The notes below the pieces were generated by a model. That model did no database searches and had not been told where the DNA came from. It worked only from the letters and a program-made list of their open reading frames with translations. From Perkinsus marinus ATCC 50983 (lineage: Eukaryota; Perkinsozoa; Perkinsida; Perkinsidae): a stretch of 64,000 bases of DNA. How positions within the stretch are numbered: position 1 is the first letter of the stretch; the number at the start of each line of letters is the position of its first letter. The stretch lies in the NCBI RefSeq assembly GCF_000006405.1, contig NW_003204003.1, forward strand, positions 144,805 to 208,804, in the 5' to 3' direction. A program made the position numbers and the translations under genes. Below, piece after piece: positions 44,645 through 54,948 of the stretch.

Positions 44645-46858
44645 ACTTGTAGCCGTTGTAGGTCCTGACTTTGCGGATTCTGTGTGCAACTCTCTATGTG
44701 GCGGGGGAGTGCCTGCCCATCACGAGGAACCCACCGCGAGCAGGTAAGTTGAATCTGCACTTGGTAAGAACTAGAGGTTCGTCAGCAGTACGATGGAGGA
44801 TAATGATAGAGGCTCCGTGAGAGGAGTGAATGCTGCGGAAGTTGCAGCTCTAGCTTTGGTTACTGGCATGTGCCTCATGGGCTGTGCTTACTCTGTGAAG
44901 CTACTGTGTAGGAAGAGGTAATGCCGTAATGCTCCCTGCTCTTTGCGTGAAAAACTGCTGCTATCTACTTTAGGTGTAAATGTAGACTATGCAGTGGACA
45001 CTATCAGCTGATCAAACGGCTGGGTAAGCCACTCACTGGGTAGTACTCTCGAGCCTATACGAAATCAGTGGTTGTGTACGGGTTTGGTTCTTCTACGTCG
45101 AATCATATGACGCCCACTTGGCGGCGGCGGCGGCCTGATTCCGGGATGGTCTCAGCTATCCTTAGGTAGTGGCGGCTTTGGGGAGGTATATTTGGTCGCA
45201 TCTCCGGATCACAGTAAAGAGCTATTCGCAGCTAAGAAAATACCGGTGAGCCGCCCGTAGTCGACTTCTGTCCATTATAAGACTGTGTAAGGTCTCGAAT
45301 GTAACAGAGGCTGACAGCTTCTCCTCCGAGGCTAAGGAATTGGCTCGCTTGCACCATAGGTATGAGAACTAGTACTGTGAGGGTGGTCATATGTAATGGT
45401 AGGTATATAGTCTCCTATGTGGACGACTTTATCCACATTGAGTATACACTGTGGGGAGCGAAGACCTTCTTCTTTGTTCTTATGGAGTATTGCTCTAGTG
45501 GTAATAGAATTATGAGAGCTGATGATTATTGGTAGAGCCAGAGGTAGGTGATGTGAAGCATCAAGTTGAAAAGAACTTTGGTCAACTGACAGAAGCAACA
45601 GTGCTCGCGTGGTTTCAGCAGCTGTGTCAGGTAGTAATAGGGTACTAGTTATGGTAGCGTTGATTGATCGTGAGTGTCTCCTACAGTGTTGCAGATATGT
45701 GCGCTTTCCTCAGCTGAGCTTGAGAGTTGCCCTATTGATTATAGGAGTTTACATACGAATCCGTGTCGAATTGTACAGGAATCAATGAGAATTTTCCAGA
45801 ATTTCCTCAGATTTTCAATATTGTCACCAACATATGTGGTTGACGATGTATACATTTCCCCACACCGGTCTCCTTAAGGGCAGTGTAGCGTGCCGCTTCA
45901 GGTTGGACAATTGTGCAAATTGTCCCCATCGTTTTCAGGCTGTGCAATATCTGCATTCACAAAATGTGATACACAGGGACATTAAGTCTCAGAACGTTTT
46001 CCTGACCGAGAATGGTGATGTGAGACTAGGCGACTTCGGTCTGTGTAAGCACGACAAGATGCGTAAGGAGACTAACCGAGGAGGCAGACTGAAGAGGACC
46101 TTAAGGAAGCCCTTCGCCCTCTACCGTAGGGCTGCTACTGCTATGTCGACTAGCAGTGATTCGGTTCAAGTCGGTAAGTCTAGTAGTGGGAGTAGTTGGA
46201 CAGTGGTAGTATCTCCAATTACGGTTAGGTACAGATTGCTATATGTCGCCAGAGATGCTGTGTTCGGCTGAGTGTGGTAAGCCTGCTGACGTGTGGAGTC
46301 TGGGTTGTGTCCTGTTCGAGATGTGCTCGGGGAAGTAGGACTATGGTTTGGTGTTATAAGGGGAAGGTCGAGGCTATTCAGGTTTATATGGGAGCTCGAT
46401 AGCAATATTGGTATCGATATGATTAGTGATAAGTCGTCCCCTTCGGAGGTGGGTTAGTGTCGGCCATTTCATAGCGCAGTGACGGTCTTGTATGCCGTCC
46501 AGGTCTACTCAATGCTTATGTCTTACATGTCACCTTGTGTTGGCCCGGGCACTCGCAGTTTGGTGAAGAAAATTCTGGATCCGGATCCGAGGAAAAGGCC
46601 GACCATTGGTGATATCCTTCGCAAAAAGGTAGAAGACTTTAGCTTACCTCTCGCGACTAGTGGGCCCCTGATCAGGTGGTGAAGCGTAGCAGTCGTAGTG
46701 CATCATCAGTACGGTTCGGAATAGGAGGGTATAGGGAGCACGAAGGAAACTCTGGAGGTAACCGCTTTGTAATGCTTTGGGGCATCCAGAGTTGCCCTGT
46801 AGTCGACATAGGAGACGACGAGAGTACGAGCAGTTCGGATGAGGTTGTGGAGTGCTGA
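44218..46858 (+). CDS. Membrane-anchored NEK-type Ser/Thr kinase
   Basis: Exons in phase: 44218-44464, 44503-44743, 44786-44917, 44974-45023, 45166-45245, then kinase exons to 46858. The N-terminus has a hydrophobic segment ([20 protein letters not shown], signal peptide or anchor). A roughly 115-residue Ser-rich region follows, with about 22 consecutive Ser from an AGT repeat. A second segment ([20 protein letters not shown]) precedes CRKRCKCRLC and the kinase: Gly loop [15 protein letters not shown]-binding [63 protein letters not shown] and the DFG context fit NEK kinases. The activation loop carries an insertion of about 35 residues rich in Arg/Ser. Intron 45631-45938 contains a MITE. The N-terminal fusion is inferred from phase and would be unusual for NEKs, which are soluble. 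Confidence 0.75.
44577..44643 (+). repeat. (AGT)n microsatellite inside a gene
   Basis: About 22 uninterrupted AGT/TAG units. In the frame of the kinase gene it encodes poly-Ser between GFQLG and RLVAVVG. In other frames it gives poly-Val or stops. Because many introns here start GTAGTA, part of it could instead be spliced out. Confidence 0.9.
45685..45867 (+). mobile_element. hAT-type MITE, copy D (183 bp)
   Basis: Begins CAGTGTTGCAGATATG and ends CATTTCCCCACACCG. It is flanked by GTCTCCTA (45677-45684) and GTCTCCTT (45868-45875), 7 of 8 identical. It lies within the 308-bp intron 45631-45938 of the kinase gene, which would be about 117 bp without it. Confidence 0.85.
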
Positions 46859-47275
46859 GCTTGCAGTAGTGTTGTCACATGCTGGACTTTTGCAGGGGAA
46901 ACTCTATTTAAATTTGTTTTATATGAGGCCGGTGGTCAGCGCTGTTGCGTTCAGTGTAGGCATTTCCTTCTCTCAGCTTTAGTGCTAGTTTTCGAGCTAT
47001 TTGCCGTCTACCGAATCACGACGGTCATTACCATCAATGTCGCAAACTATGTCAACCACAGAAAGCAGCAAGGCTGGGCTGAAGCTACCTGGCTTGAAGG
47101 GAGGCAGGAGTGCTGAAGAGGAGGACTACCATAGAGAGAGGAGCAGCTCGTACATTGCAAGGGGATATGCTGCTTGTGAATCTCGTAAGGAAAGCGTATA
47201 TCTACTTTAGTCGTAAGTGGGTTCTATTCAGCCAGCGACGGCCATGCGTTTTCCCGGTGTCGGTGTGACAGTGAC

Positions 47276-49775
47276 ATGGGAGAGCCTCATTCCGATATCA
47301 TCGAGGCCACCTTCACAGACCTGTATCAAATCACTATGGCCTATGCTTACTGGTCAGTGATCATATTCATACGCAGTGTATCGCTGGGAAGTGGCCTGTT
47401 TTGTAGGAAGTCTGGTAAGGAGAAGGATCATGCAGTTTTCGACGTGTACTTTCGGAAGTGTCCTTTCGGTGGAGAGTTCACAGTCTGTGCGGGTAGTGGG
47501 CGGGGCTTATCTAGTAATGCTGTTAGTAGCGTGAGTACTAGGTATCGACGAAGTTGTTCGGTACGTGAACACCTTCAGCTTCACACAGCTTCACATAGAC
47601 TACTTACAGGTAGTTGCAAGTTTTCATTTCCCTACTATTAGGGAACTCATTTTTTTGTCAGAGTCAAATGCCAGAAGCCGATCCCGAATTCTTCCAGTAT
47701 CTGCTTACACTTGATGCGAGTAACCTCACTATTTATGCAGTGAGAGAAGGCGATGTGATGCACTGCCGCGGAAGCTCTATCGTCAATCGTGTTGTGGTGA
47801 TCAGTTCGTCTTCCCTCGAGAACCAGTACTGAGAGTAGCGGGCCCACTCATAGTGTGTCAGCTTATGGAGACTGCTATCCTCAACCTCGTCAACTTCCCT
47901 TGTTTAGTACTACTACCGCCATGTTATCAGCCAGTGTTCTATTGTGTGTTGTAGGTCGCCACTCAAGCGGCACGGTTACGAATAGCCGCTGGGGACGATG
48001 CGCAGTTGCTCGAATTCGGCGCACGCCGAGCGCAGGGTCCGGACGGGGCACTGACCGCTAGTCGGTACACTTACGTTGGAGGCTTTGATGGTGATGCACC
48101 TCGGTCGTTTCTTGAGGAGAGATGTTGGTGTTATAGGCACTTCCAACGTGAAGGCTGGGCATGTGTTTGGTATTCCTATCGCTGGCACGCATGCTCATGC
48201 ATTTGTAAATAGCTTTCATTCATTAGATGATCTCGATGAGGAGACTAGGAAATCACCTGATCGTAGGAGAAGCAATCACAGTGGATGCTCATGGTCTTCT
48301 GCTTCAGCTCAGTCTGTCCCTGCCAAAGTGAACACGCATGAGTTTGTACAGGCATGCATCAGTGCTCGTGAGGAGTTGTGTGATGCTATTGGCTTTCAAG
48401 TTAGTCGACGAGGAGGCCACCTGGACATGGGGTCTAAGAATGGATCTTCAGGTTAACTGCTGTAACGATGGAGAACTGGCGGCCTTCATCCGCTACGCCC
48501 AGGCGTTCCCTACCACCTTCTTGGCACTTGTCGACACGTATGAGACTATTTTATCGGGAGTACCCAACTACCTCAGTGTTGCTCTTGGTCTATGGAGGGT
48601 TGCTGGAATACAGGCTGTGGGAATTCGGCTGGACAGTGGCGACCTTGCGTATGTGGTCTCCTTGGGGCAAGGAAAGAATCTTTGGTGTGACTGTAGGTAT
48701 TTGAGCATGAGAGCTCGGGAAGTGTTCTCAACAACTGCTGAAGTTTTTGCTAATGAGGGATTCCAGTTCATTGCCAGATGTGAGTCGATTAATGAGCTTC
48801 ACTTCCCTGTACACTGTCTATGTCAGCTCGTATAGTCGCCTCCAATGACATCAACGAGGCGGTCCTGCTCTCGTTGCATGACCAGCCGCACTCTATCGAT
48901 TCCTTCGGTATTGGCACTAATTTGGTCACTTGCCAAGCTCAGCCAGCACTGGGCATGGTGTAAGCTGGGCGGAGGGGCGATGTTGGTCTGTCCGATAGCA
49001 ACTACTGTCTTGGTCGACTGCTGTGCTCCATCGACGCTCCCTTCTTATTGCGGAGGAGGCCCGGCCCTGAACAATGGGTTTTGTGATTAGGTACAAGTTG
49101 GTCGAGCTGAACGATCAGCCTAGGATGAAACTGTCACAAGATTTCGAGAAACAAGGCATTCCGTCGAGGAAGGCAGTTTATCGACTGTAGCCGCTCTGAG
49201 GTTGTATTCGATCGAGTCTATCGGTACCTGCCTCAGATACGGTCAAGATGGCATGGCTATCCTTGATATCATGCAAGGGGAAGAGGAGCCCGCCCCTGAG
49301 CCGGACCATAAGGTCTTCTGTCGTCACCTATTCGATGATCAGAAGAGGTAGGTTCGTTTCCCTTACCTGTGCTGGGTTCGATATCGTCTGTTGTGGTAGA
49401 TGCTATGTTACTCCAAGGAAGGTGGAGCCCTTGCTGGTGTGTGTTTGGAAGGACGGTAGTGAAGGGCTTCGGGGTTGGGGTTCGTGGACCTCCTGTTGGT
49501 GGTCAGGAAAAGCACTTCATTTAAGATCTTCTCCACGAACTAAGGAGAACGATCGTCCAGACATACACAGTGCTAAGGAGCATTTTAATGCGTCGAGAAA
49601 GACGTTTAGGAAGGACCATCTCAGGCCTATCAATCCGACACCGTAATAGACCCCGACTTCGATTTCAACTGGGAGAAGTGGATGTGTCAGGTACAAGGTC
49701 AGCACTTCTGCTGAGTTCTTCGACTTCTTCCGTCGCTTCTGGCAAGAGACTGCCCCCGTTAAAGAGTTTTCGTAG
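47276..49775 (+). CDS. NAPRT: Nicotinate phosphoribosyltransferase
   Basis: First step of NAD salvage by the Preiss-Handler route (nicotinate + PRPP). Multi-exon. Start [20 protein letters not shown] at 47276. An upstream frame (47037-47210) might be an extra 5' exon. Family blocks appear in order: [31 protein letters not shown] (after a 54-bp intron), DGAL-type [18 protein letters not shown] (near 48024), [20 protein letters not shown] (near 48150), [34 protein letters not shown] (near 48615, phosphate/PRPP site), [20 protein letters not shown] (near 48910). A C-terminal stretch ends [13 protein letters not shown] with TAG at 49773-49775. The TDLYQ, THAHAF and RLDSGDLA motifs make the assignment firm. 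Introns are short; not all were fixed. Confidence 0.9.
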
Positions 49776-50899
49776 TGCTGGTCGATGGTGTCCTTTCGAA
49801 GATGCATATTGGCGACGGTGGTGGTACGTTTGTACTTGTAATAATAATATAGCCGGATTGCCCAAATTACTGCTTTACCACTCTTCCTTGGAAAATGGCT
49901 ATGCCGACTACACCGAGATTCCTTCGTCGCCTCAATACAGGCCGTCTTGTTACTCAGCTACTCCCACTCAAACGACTGGGTTGCGTTCGCGCCGTAACGA
50001 TCGTGGGTCTATCTCTCGTCAGAAGTGATCGCGTACTGGAACAGTTGCTTCCCATGGGACTCCCAGTATTGACATGGAGTAGTCGATTCCTGGGAGATGC
50101 AGCGTATTGGTGTCATCGGACAATCTTCTTGAGATAAAGCGAACATCTTCTTGAGATAAAGCGAACATTCGACCCGCAAAATCCAGAATCGACCGCAATC
50201 GACTGACAACGCAACAATAGTTGGAGATAAACTCCCACAATAGGTTCAGTGAAGACGTGTCAATGACGAGGGGTACGTAAAATGTATCCCGAACGGTCTT
50301 GAAGACAGATGACCACGATTAGCTCGATATTAATATAGGATGATAAAAACAACAGAAATCTACTAGAAACCCGTTATACTGGGACTCAATGACCTAGTAT
50401 AATGGTTAGGTCGATTCCAGTGGACGGCCTGATGCCCGAGGACCTGATCCAACACAACCACCATGGGAGCTGGAGTCGAGTCCCGGCAGTTTGCATACTA
50501 CGGATACTCAACCACCATACGAGTACGAATTAGCCCGACAGAAACGATGGTAGTACTGTCGTACTGTCGTACTATCAATTTGATAGTATCAAAGTAGGAA
50601 GTACCCCTCCCCGAGACGATCCCAAGTTTTATATTTTTCTCCTCCCATAGCTACCCACGACAAATATAATATAATATAACAAATCGCCGGAAGGAGGACG
50701 ACGTTCTCCCGACCCCATAATTGCTACAGCAAACCTACAATAAGAGCTTCTATGTTACTATGATAGTAATACTATCCACTGCCAAGTGGCAAAAGACGTG
50801 CAGAATAGGGACAGGAGATTCGTGCATCTTGCAAGAATAGTGGCCAGCCTCGAAGAATATAGTGATGCAATCTGTTTGTCCCGATTAGTAGTTTAATTC
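49776..50899. other. Intergenic with short repeats
   Basis: Contains a 22-bp direct duplication (ATCTTCTTGAGATAAAGCGA..., 50123-50144 and 50145-50166) and a 19-nt inverted repeat TACTATCAATTTGATAGTA (50570-50588). A degenerate tRNA-like stretch (about 50391-50500) and a short open frame (49895-50028 region, plus) also occur. No gene is supported. Confidence 0.5.
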
Positions 50900-51012
50900 T
50901 CATGATGTCGCGGCCGAAGGCTCCAGCCATCGTCGGATTATCATCCACTCATTATTGGGATTGTCAAGAGAAGTTGGAAGATCCATTCGAGGAAGGAAGC
51001 AGCTACCCGAAG

Positions 51013-51390
51013 TATTAGTGGTGTCGGTAGCCATAGTATTAGTAGTGATGTCGGTAGCCATAGTATTAGTAGTGGTGTCGGTAGCCATAGTATTAGTAGT
51101 GGTGTCGGTAGCCATAGTATTAGTAGTGGTATCGGTAGCCATAGTATTAGTAGTGGTGTCGGTAGCCATAGTATTAGTAGTGGTGTCGGTAGCCATAGTA
51201 TTAGTAGTAGTGGTGTCGGTAACCATAGCATCAGTAGTGGTGTCAGTAGCCATAGTATTAGTAGTAGTGGAGTCGGTAGCCATAGTATTAGTAGTGGTGT
51301 CGGTAGCCATAGTATTAGTAGTGGAGTCGGTAGCCATAGTATTAGTAGTGGTGTCGGTGGGCTTAGTAGTAGTGGTGTCGGTAGCCATAG
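51013..51390. repeat. 27-bp minisatellite, about 14 units
   Basis: Tandem units based on GTAGCCATAGTATTAGTAGT(GGTGTCG), with a few 3-bp length variants. Both strands stay open: minus reads MATDTTTNT repeats (51388-50900), plus reads VSVAIVLVV repeats. The minus frame starts with ATG and ends at a stop after a non-repeat tail, and a Thr-rich protein is conceivable. The plus reading would be strongly hydrophobic. I treat it as a minisatellite of unknown coding status. Confidence 0.85.
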
Positions 51391-51526
51391 ATTTGCTTGG
51401 ACCCAGCAGTATTGTTTCAGGACGGTGCCGAGTCAGGATGAAAGAGTTGTTAGATTGGGTAATCGTCTATGGCTTGACGACGGTAATAGATGATCATTAC
51501 GCCTACGCCAGCTCTCATACCGTGGA

Positions 51527-52453
51527 ATGTCGCTCCTCTTCCGCCAAGTGGCTCGCTACTGCTTATGTGTGGTCATTCAGAGGCACCGTGTTGCTGTAGT
51601 GGAGACGTGGATTGTCGTAAGGAGCCGATGTCCCCAGACAAAACGTGAGCTCGTTGGGTCTACATCCAGGATGCGAGAGCCTTTCCTCAGTCCATCGACA
51701 GTAGCATCATGCCCTTCGTCTCCCGACCGTCTTGAGCGGACATTCCTGCCGAGATCAGCGGTTCAGTTCGAGCCTGTTGTTCAAGTCCGCTTCTGTGATC
51801 GTCCAGAGACCTGCTCCGACATCGATGAGCCTCTGGCTGAAATTCTCTCTTCCCCTTCAAGTTCTGACCCTGATGTCACCGCGGGGTCACTTTTATCAGC
51901 AAAAAACGCGTCTCCTGAGACGTACGGGGAAGGCCTCTCCATCTCTGATTGGCAAGGCGTTGTTTTCGAGACAGGTGAAATGCTAGGGAAAGGGATTGTC
52001 TCAATTACGTGTTTTGATCAGAATGCGAGATTAAAGCTTTCGACGGACATTCGGCGTTGAGAGAGAAGACATACTCCTCAGTGGATGATCTAAAGTCGAT
52101 GGCTCTCCTTATGGGCGTTGCCCCGTCGAGACCGCGATATGGTCGCGTCAGGTGAGTAACCGTTCATGGTGGTGACAGAGTATTCCCTCAGATCGGAAAC
52201 GGTGAGCGATTTGGAAGAGTTTATGGAGGACTTGCGCTTGCCTAGGCAGCGTGGTGGGTCAGCAGCATTCTGTCTTCCGCACGGACGGGTATCGTCCTCC
52301 TCTTTACATGAAAGGTCAGTGATGGTGATGTGTGAAAATCGTATGTGCATGTGCAGTCGTATGGCGAACGACGACGAGGATAACTCAGATTCCGAAGAGA
52401 ACATACTAGCAAGAATGGAGGCTATGGGTTGCGATATGGATTTACAAGATTAG
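51527..52453 (+). CDS. Unrecognised gene, acidic C-terminus
   Basis: Open plus frame 51527-52060, then probably spliced to exons near 52060-52150 (EKTYSSVDDLKSMALLMGVA) and 52166-52453. It reads from MSLLFRQVARYCLCV through a Ser/Pro-rich middle (SPSSPDR region) to a more ordered part (DWQGVVFETGEMLGKG). It ends in an acidic tail (ANDDEDNSDSEENILARMEA) with TAG at 52451-52453. No family is recognised. The start and the two joins are guesses based on open frame and AG sites. Confidence 0.4.
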
Positions 52454-53434
52454 CTACGGATAATGATGATGCAAACTATGATCGCAGTAGAAATAGAGAT
52501 TCTCTCAAATTCTGTCGACTATTTGATTGGTGCTCGCTCCAGAGCAACATGAGTCGCTACTGACAGTGCGGTGTGGTATGCCCTCGTAGCAAGCGCCTTA
52601 CTACTGCTGTAATTGAGGTGTCTCCTCTGCTGTATTGTAGCCTCGGCAGGGTTAGTCATAGTCTCATTCTTCTTCCCTGAGACTTTCATCATTGAAAACT
52701 GGCTCTTGGCGGCCTATCGAAGAGAAGCAGTATGTCATAGGGCATCCTGCTAATGCCAAATTCTGCACTCACTTTTTTGAAATTGTTCGTCTCTCCAAGT
52801 TTCGATTCTTGTCTCAAGCATTGTTGGTGATCGATTTTCTTAAGCGGTGAACATTCTTATGATGAAGTAGTTGTTGGTTATTGATTCGTTTTTCCTCACC
52901 AGAGTGATATTGTTCTTACTACCGTCACCATTGTTGATATTGATAGAAAGTAAGAAGATTGCACGGCGGAGCTACACCATAGTCCGATCCGTCGCGATAA
53001 GGTTGATATCGTCCTACTATTGCCTTAGACACAATCCTACCCGTATCGTCGTTCTCATCATTTATGGTCATACATTCTTATGGGTGTGGGTTATACGGTT
53101 GTATACAACAGTAGCCATGGCGCTCCGTCATTAGGTTGGCGCTATTACTGTACTATGTCTTGTAAACGTTAAAGGGATATCTAGCCACGCAGAAACATGT
53201 GTGGTAGTTATCATTTTCTTCCTGTATTCGCGCGTCTTGGTCTATGTGCTAACATCATGGTCCGTTTGTCATTCCTTTTTTTGTCAGAGCGATGGCTCAT
53301 CTTGGTCGGTCAGTTGTGATTTTTCCCGATTTCAAGTGGTGCTCGGGCTCGCCAACCGTGAGCTCTGTAGGATGATGATCTCCTAGGTGGACACAGTAAT
53401 TTCTTAAAATCCTGCTTAGTCCACTATTTTAGCG
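52454..53434. other. No supported gene
   Basis: Open frames on plus (52871-53134, 53201-53386) are hydrophobic by composition and lack exon signals or family features. Confidence 0.35.
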
Positions 53435-54840
53435 CTAGTATGGAATGCCAACCAGTGGAGCAAATGTCACCGTCGTCCCTCGAACGTGCTGTGCTATCGA
53501 ACGTTTGTTCCCAATAGTAACTTCCCGGCGGTTTTCCGTCAGTCCAGTGGTAGGCTTGGAGCTGATCGAGTGGGCGAGACCTTTTATATTGAAGGTTGCT
53601 TCTAGCTGGGTTGTGCTCACCGTCATCATCATTTCATTGCACTCGACTATCCCATCTATTTCGGGTTCTTGTACGAGTGTCGTCAGCATAGTCATTGTCC
53701 TTCTGAGCTCTGCCCAAGTGAGTTTCACGAATGAGAAGATATTGAGCTCTCTTTTGGGAGTTGAGTTCATCATATTGGGGTAACAACAAGAGCTCCTGCT
53801 GGACTTCTCCACGCGATTTGAGTCGTTGAAATGCACTGCTTGTCAGCTGGCAATTGTATTCTATTGAATCGCAGTGGAATGACAGTCCAATCGCAACCGA
53901 CTTTATCGTCATACTTCGATCGTGAGCGCTCATGTGCAGAAGCAAGGGTAGGGCGTCAGCGACCAATAGTGGACGATAAACTACCCTTTGGCTATGAGTG
54001 ATAACCCCTGCAACTGAAATCCATGCGAACGCACTGGTGTCAGGTACCGTGAATGTTCTGCGGCAACTGGAAGCACTGTGCTCTATCATCGACCAACCCA
54101 AGTGATAGTGACGCCCAGTGTGAGGCGGTTGGGTGAAAGTCATAGCGGCGAGTATATGTACCTCTTCATGTGAGTTGGTCTTACTCCCCTTCAATACATA
54201 CTGCAGTCTAGGTACATCGATGCAAAGACATATCGAGAAGTGTGTAAGACAGGGAGCGTGTTTGAGTTGTGGGCCTTGATACGTCGTCACTTTACTGACC
54301 CTCACCTGAGGTAGGAGCCACACTCGGGAAGGAAGCGTGCTGCAGTGTAGACTTCCCAGATCGACAGCAACCCAATCCAGTTCGCCGATCACTGGACTTG
54401 TCAAGCTGGCGACGCGGGAACCTGCGTATTTCGCCAACCTCAACGGCGAAGCGAAGTTTCTGTCAGGTGGGGCAGCAGCCTTTCGGTTGTTACAACCAGT
54501 TGATCGGGCTCCACTACCGCAGTGGAGATCATTGATCAAGATTCTCGGGCCTACGTATTATCGTTTGGTAGGTTCCCTCCTGATGGCGAAAGCACGGATA
54601 CTGGAAGCTAATTATTACGATCCTCTACACTACTGTTTTTCAAGAACGGGGACACCGTGTGACTACTGTGTGCCACTGCGAGCTCCACGCGAATGGATGT
54701 ATGTATGCCAGCGGCGCTCAGTGCCGCTTTCCGCGATACCAAGTGTCAACTTCATCGGCGACTTGATCAGCTCTGCAGATGCCAGTGTTATGCTGATCGC
54801 AGTAGTTGATTGTTTGAGTTATCCGTATTGATACCGAATT
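53435..54840. other. Unresolved coding region, both strands open
   Basis: The minus strand has a 301-codon frame (54539-53634) and a second, overlapping one (53836-53435). The plus strand has exon-like stretches: ANALVSGTVNVLRQLEALCS near 54030, YIDAKTYREVCKTGSVFELW near 54211 with a GTAGGA donor after HFTDPHLR, and AYFANLNGEAKFLSGGAAAF near 54424. The plus stretches look more like folded protein. I cannot choose a strand and name no family. Confidence 0.35.
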
Positions 54841-54859
54841 AGCCCGAACTTCGGGCTAA
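54839..54859. repeat. 10-bp perfect inverted repeat (hairpin)
   Basis: TTAGCCCGAA-C-TTCGGGCTAA. The stem extends outward with CCGA/TCGG after one mismatch. CTAACTTCGGGCCTAG repeats half of it 20 bases later. The position just before the ankyrin gene leaves it open whether it acts in RNA or is a repeat remnant. Confidence 0.6.
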
Positions 54860-54948
54860 CTCGGTTTCCTAACTTCGGGCCTAGAAGTGTTATAAAGACA
54901 TCTAGATGCACAGCGTGAATAGAATTTATATTAAAGGATGAAGACTAC

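Noticed and set aside
50391-50500. tRNA-like sequence (TAGTATAATGGTTAG ... GGAGTCGAGTCCC)
   Set aside because: A- and B-box-like words are present, but acceptor and T stems do not pair properly; at most a tRNA pseudogene.
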